Origin: an uncultured Eubacteriales bacterium
Lineage (GTDB): Bacteria; Bacillota; Clostridia; Christensenellales; Borkfalkiaceae
Direction of reading: 5' to 3'
NCBI GenBank assembly: GCA_900548285.1
Contig: URKE01000017.1
Location: forward strand, 1 to 37,655
Length of the DNA: 37,655 bases
The notes under the pieces were generated by a model. The model worked only from the letters and a program-made list of their open reading frames with translations, had not been told where the DNA came from and did no database searches. Positions within the stretch are counted from its first letter, which is position 1. Every line of letters starts with the position of its first letter. This document shows, piece by piece, positions 37,465 through 37,655 of this stretch. The translations under genes and the position numbers were made by a program.

Positions 37465-37534
37465 GAACGGTCGCATTGCGGAGCTACAAGCAAATTACGC
37501 AACTACAAAAAACAAACGCAAAGAGAGAGCAGCC

Positions 37535-37655
37535 ATGTACGGATACGTTTTACCGCAAAAAAAAATAATACGACAGCAGGATTACATTCTGTATCGAGCT
37601 TTTTACTGCGGAACGTGTAAAACCACCGGTAAACTGTTCGGACAATGGGCGCGTT
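37535..37655 (+). CDS. DUF5685 family protein, 5' part only
   Basis: The ATG at 37535 follows an AGAGAG-rich leader. The visible 40 residues (MYGYVLPQKKIIRQQDYILY, then RAFYCGTCKTTGKLFGQWAR) match the start of DUF5685 proteins, which begin MFGYV.P and carry a Y..FYCG.C motif. The family is found in Clostridia and is unstudied; the Cys pair may bind metal. The rest lies beyond the window. Confidence 0.8.
   Translation, partial: MYGYVLPQKKIIRQQDYILYRAFYCGTCKTTGKLFGQWAR

Overview
The window looks like chromosome from an uncultured Firmicutes-type bacterium (class Clostridia or a relative). The evidence is strong AGGAGG ribosome binding sites, TTGACA/TATAAT promoters, a CwlD-type amidase, a PadR/DUF1700 pair, a Gram-positive style pst-pho locus, lipobox lipoproteins and a DUF5685 gene. 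No rRNA or other marker allows a finer placement. Two tRNA-Arg genes are present, anticodons CCT and ACG.

Positions 1 to about 8,500 are the right-hand end of an AT-rich integrative element. It carries minus-strand hypothetical genes, a TTG-start zinc-ribbon protein, a LexA-like repressor behind a promoter with two palindromes, an AAA/DUF4143 ATPase, and a plus-strand xis-int cassette. It ends at the 3' end of tRNA-Arg(CCT), the likely attachment site. The left end lies outside the window and no conjugation genes are visible, so its mode of transfer is unknown. From about 8,580 to 8,970 is AT-rich spacer, then a decayed carbohydrate-binding gene.

Positions 9.4 to 11.7 kb hold a PadR regulator with a DUF1700/DUF4097 protein, and a CwlD-like amidase. 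Positions 11.7 to 22.6 kb are one tight eight-gene minus-strand operon for glycan uptake and processing: an ADP-ribosylglycohydrolase-fold enzyme, two paralogous putative barrel hydrolases (one a lipoprotein, one cytoplasmic), an ABC sugar-binding lipoprotein, two permeases with a large surface-anchored protein between them, and an AraC regulator. No ATPase is encoded, so a shared MsmK-like ATPase is inferred. A divergent gene encodes a secreted Ser-Glu repeat protein.

Positions 23.9 to 31.3 kb are the phosphate regulon: a domain-permuted PstS, a fused PstC-PstA permease, PstB, PhoU, PhoB and PhoR. Between pstB and phoU sits the most striking feature of the window, a 580-bp element of nested inverted repeats (27650-28229) that begins at the pstB stop codon. 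Its mismatches mostly become G-U pairs in the plus-strand transcript, which suggests a large structured RNA or a nested palindromic mobile repeat.

Positions 31.4 to 37.7 kb hold an SPFH membrane protein with a ribbon-helix-helix partner, a MarR/TauE pair, a DUF4417 gene with a small His-rich protein, and tRNA-Arg(ACG). Beside that tRNA lie two 82-bp direct repeats and a perfect 23-bp-arm palindrome that includes the tRNA 3' end. A plus-strand operon follows: a small P-loop protein, an unknown protein, and the start of a DUF5685 gene that runs off the window.
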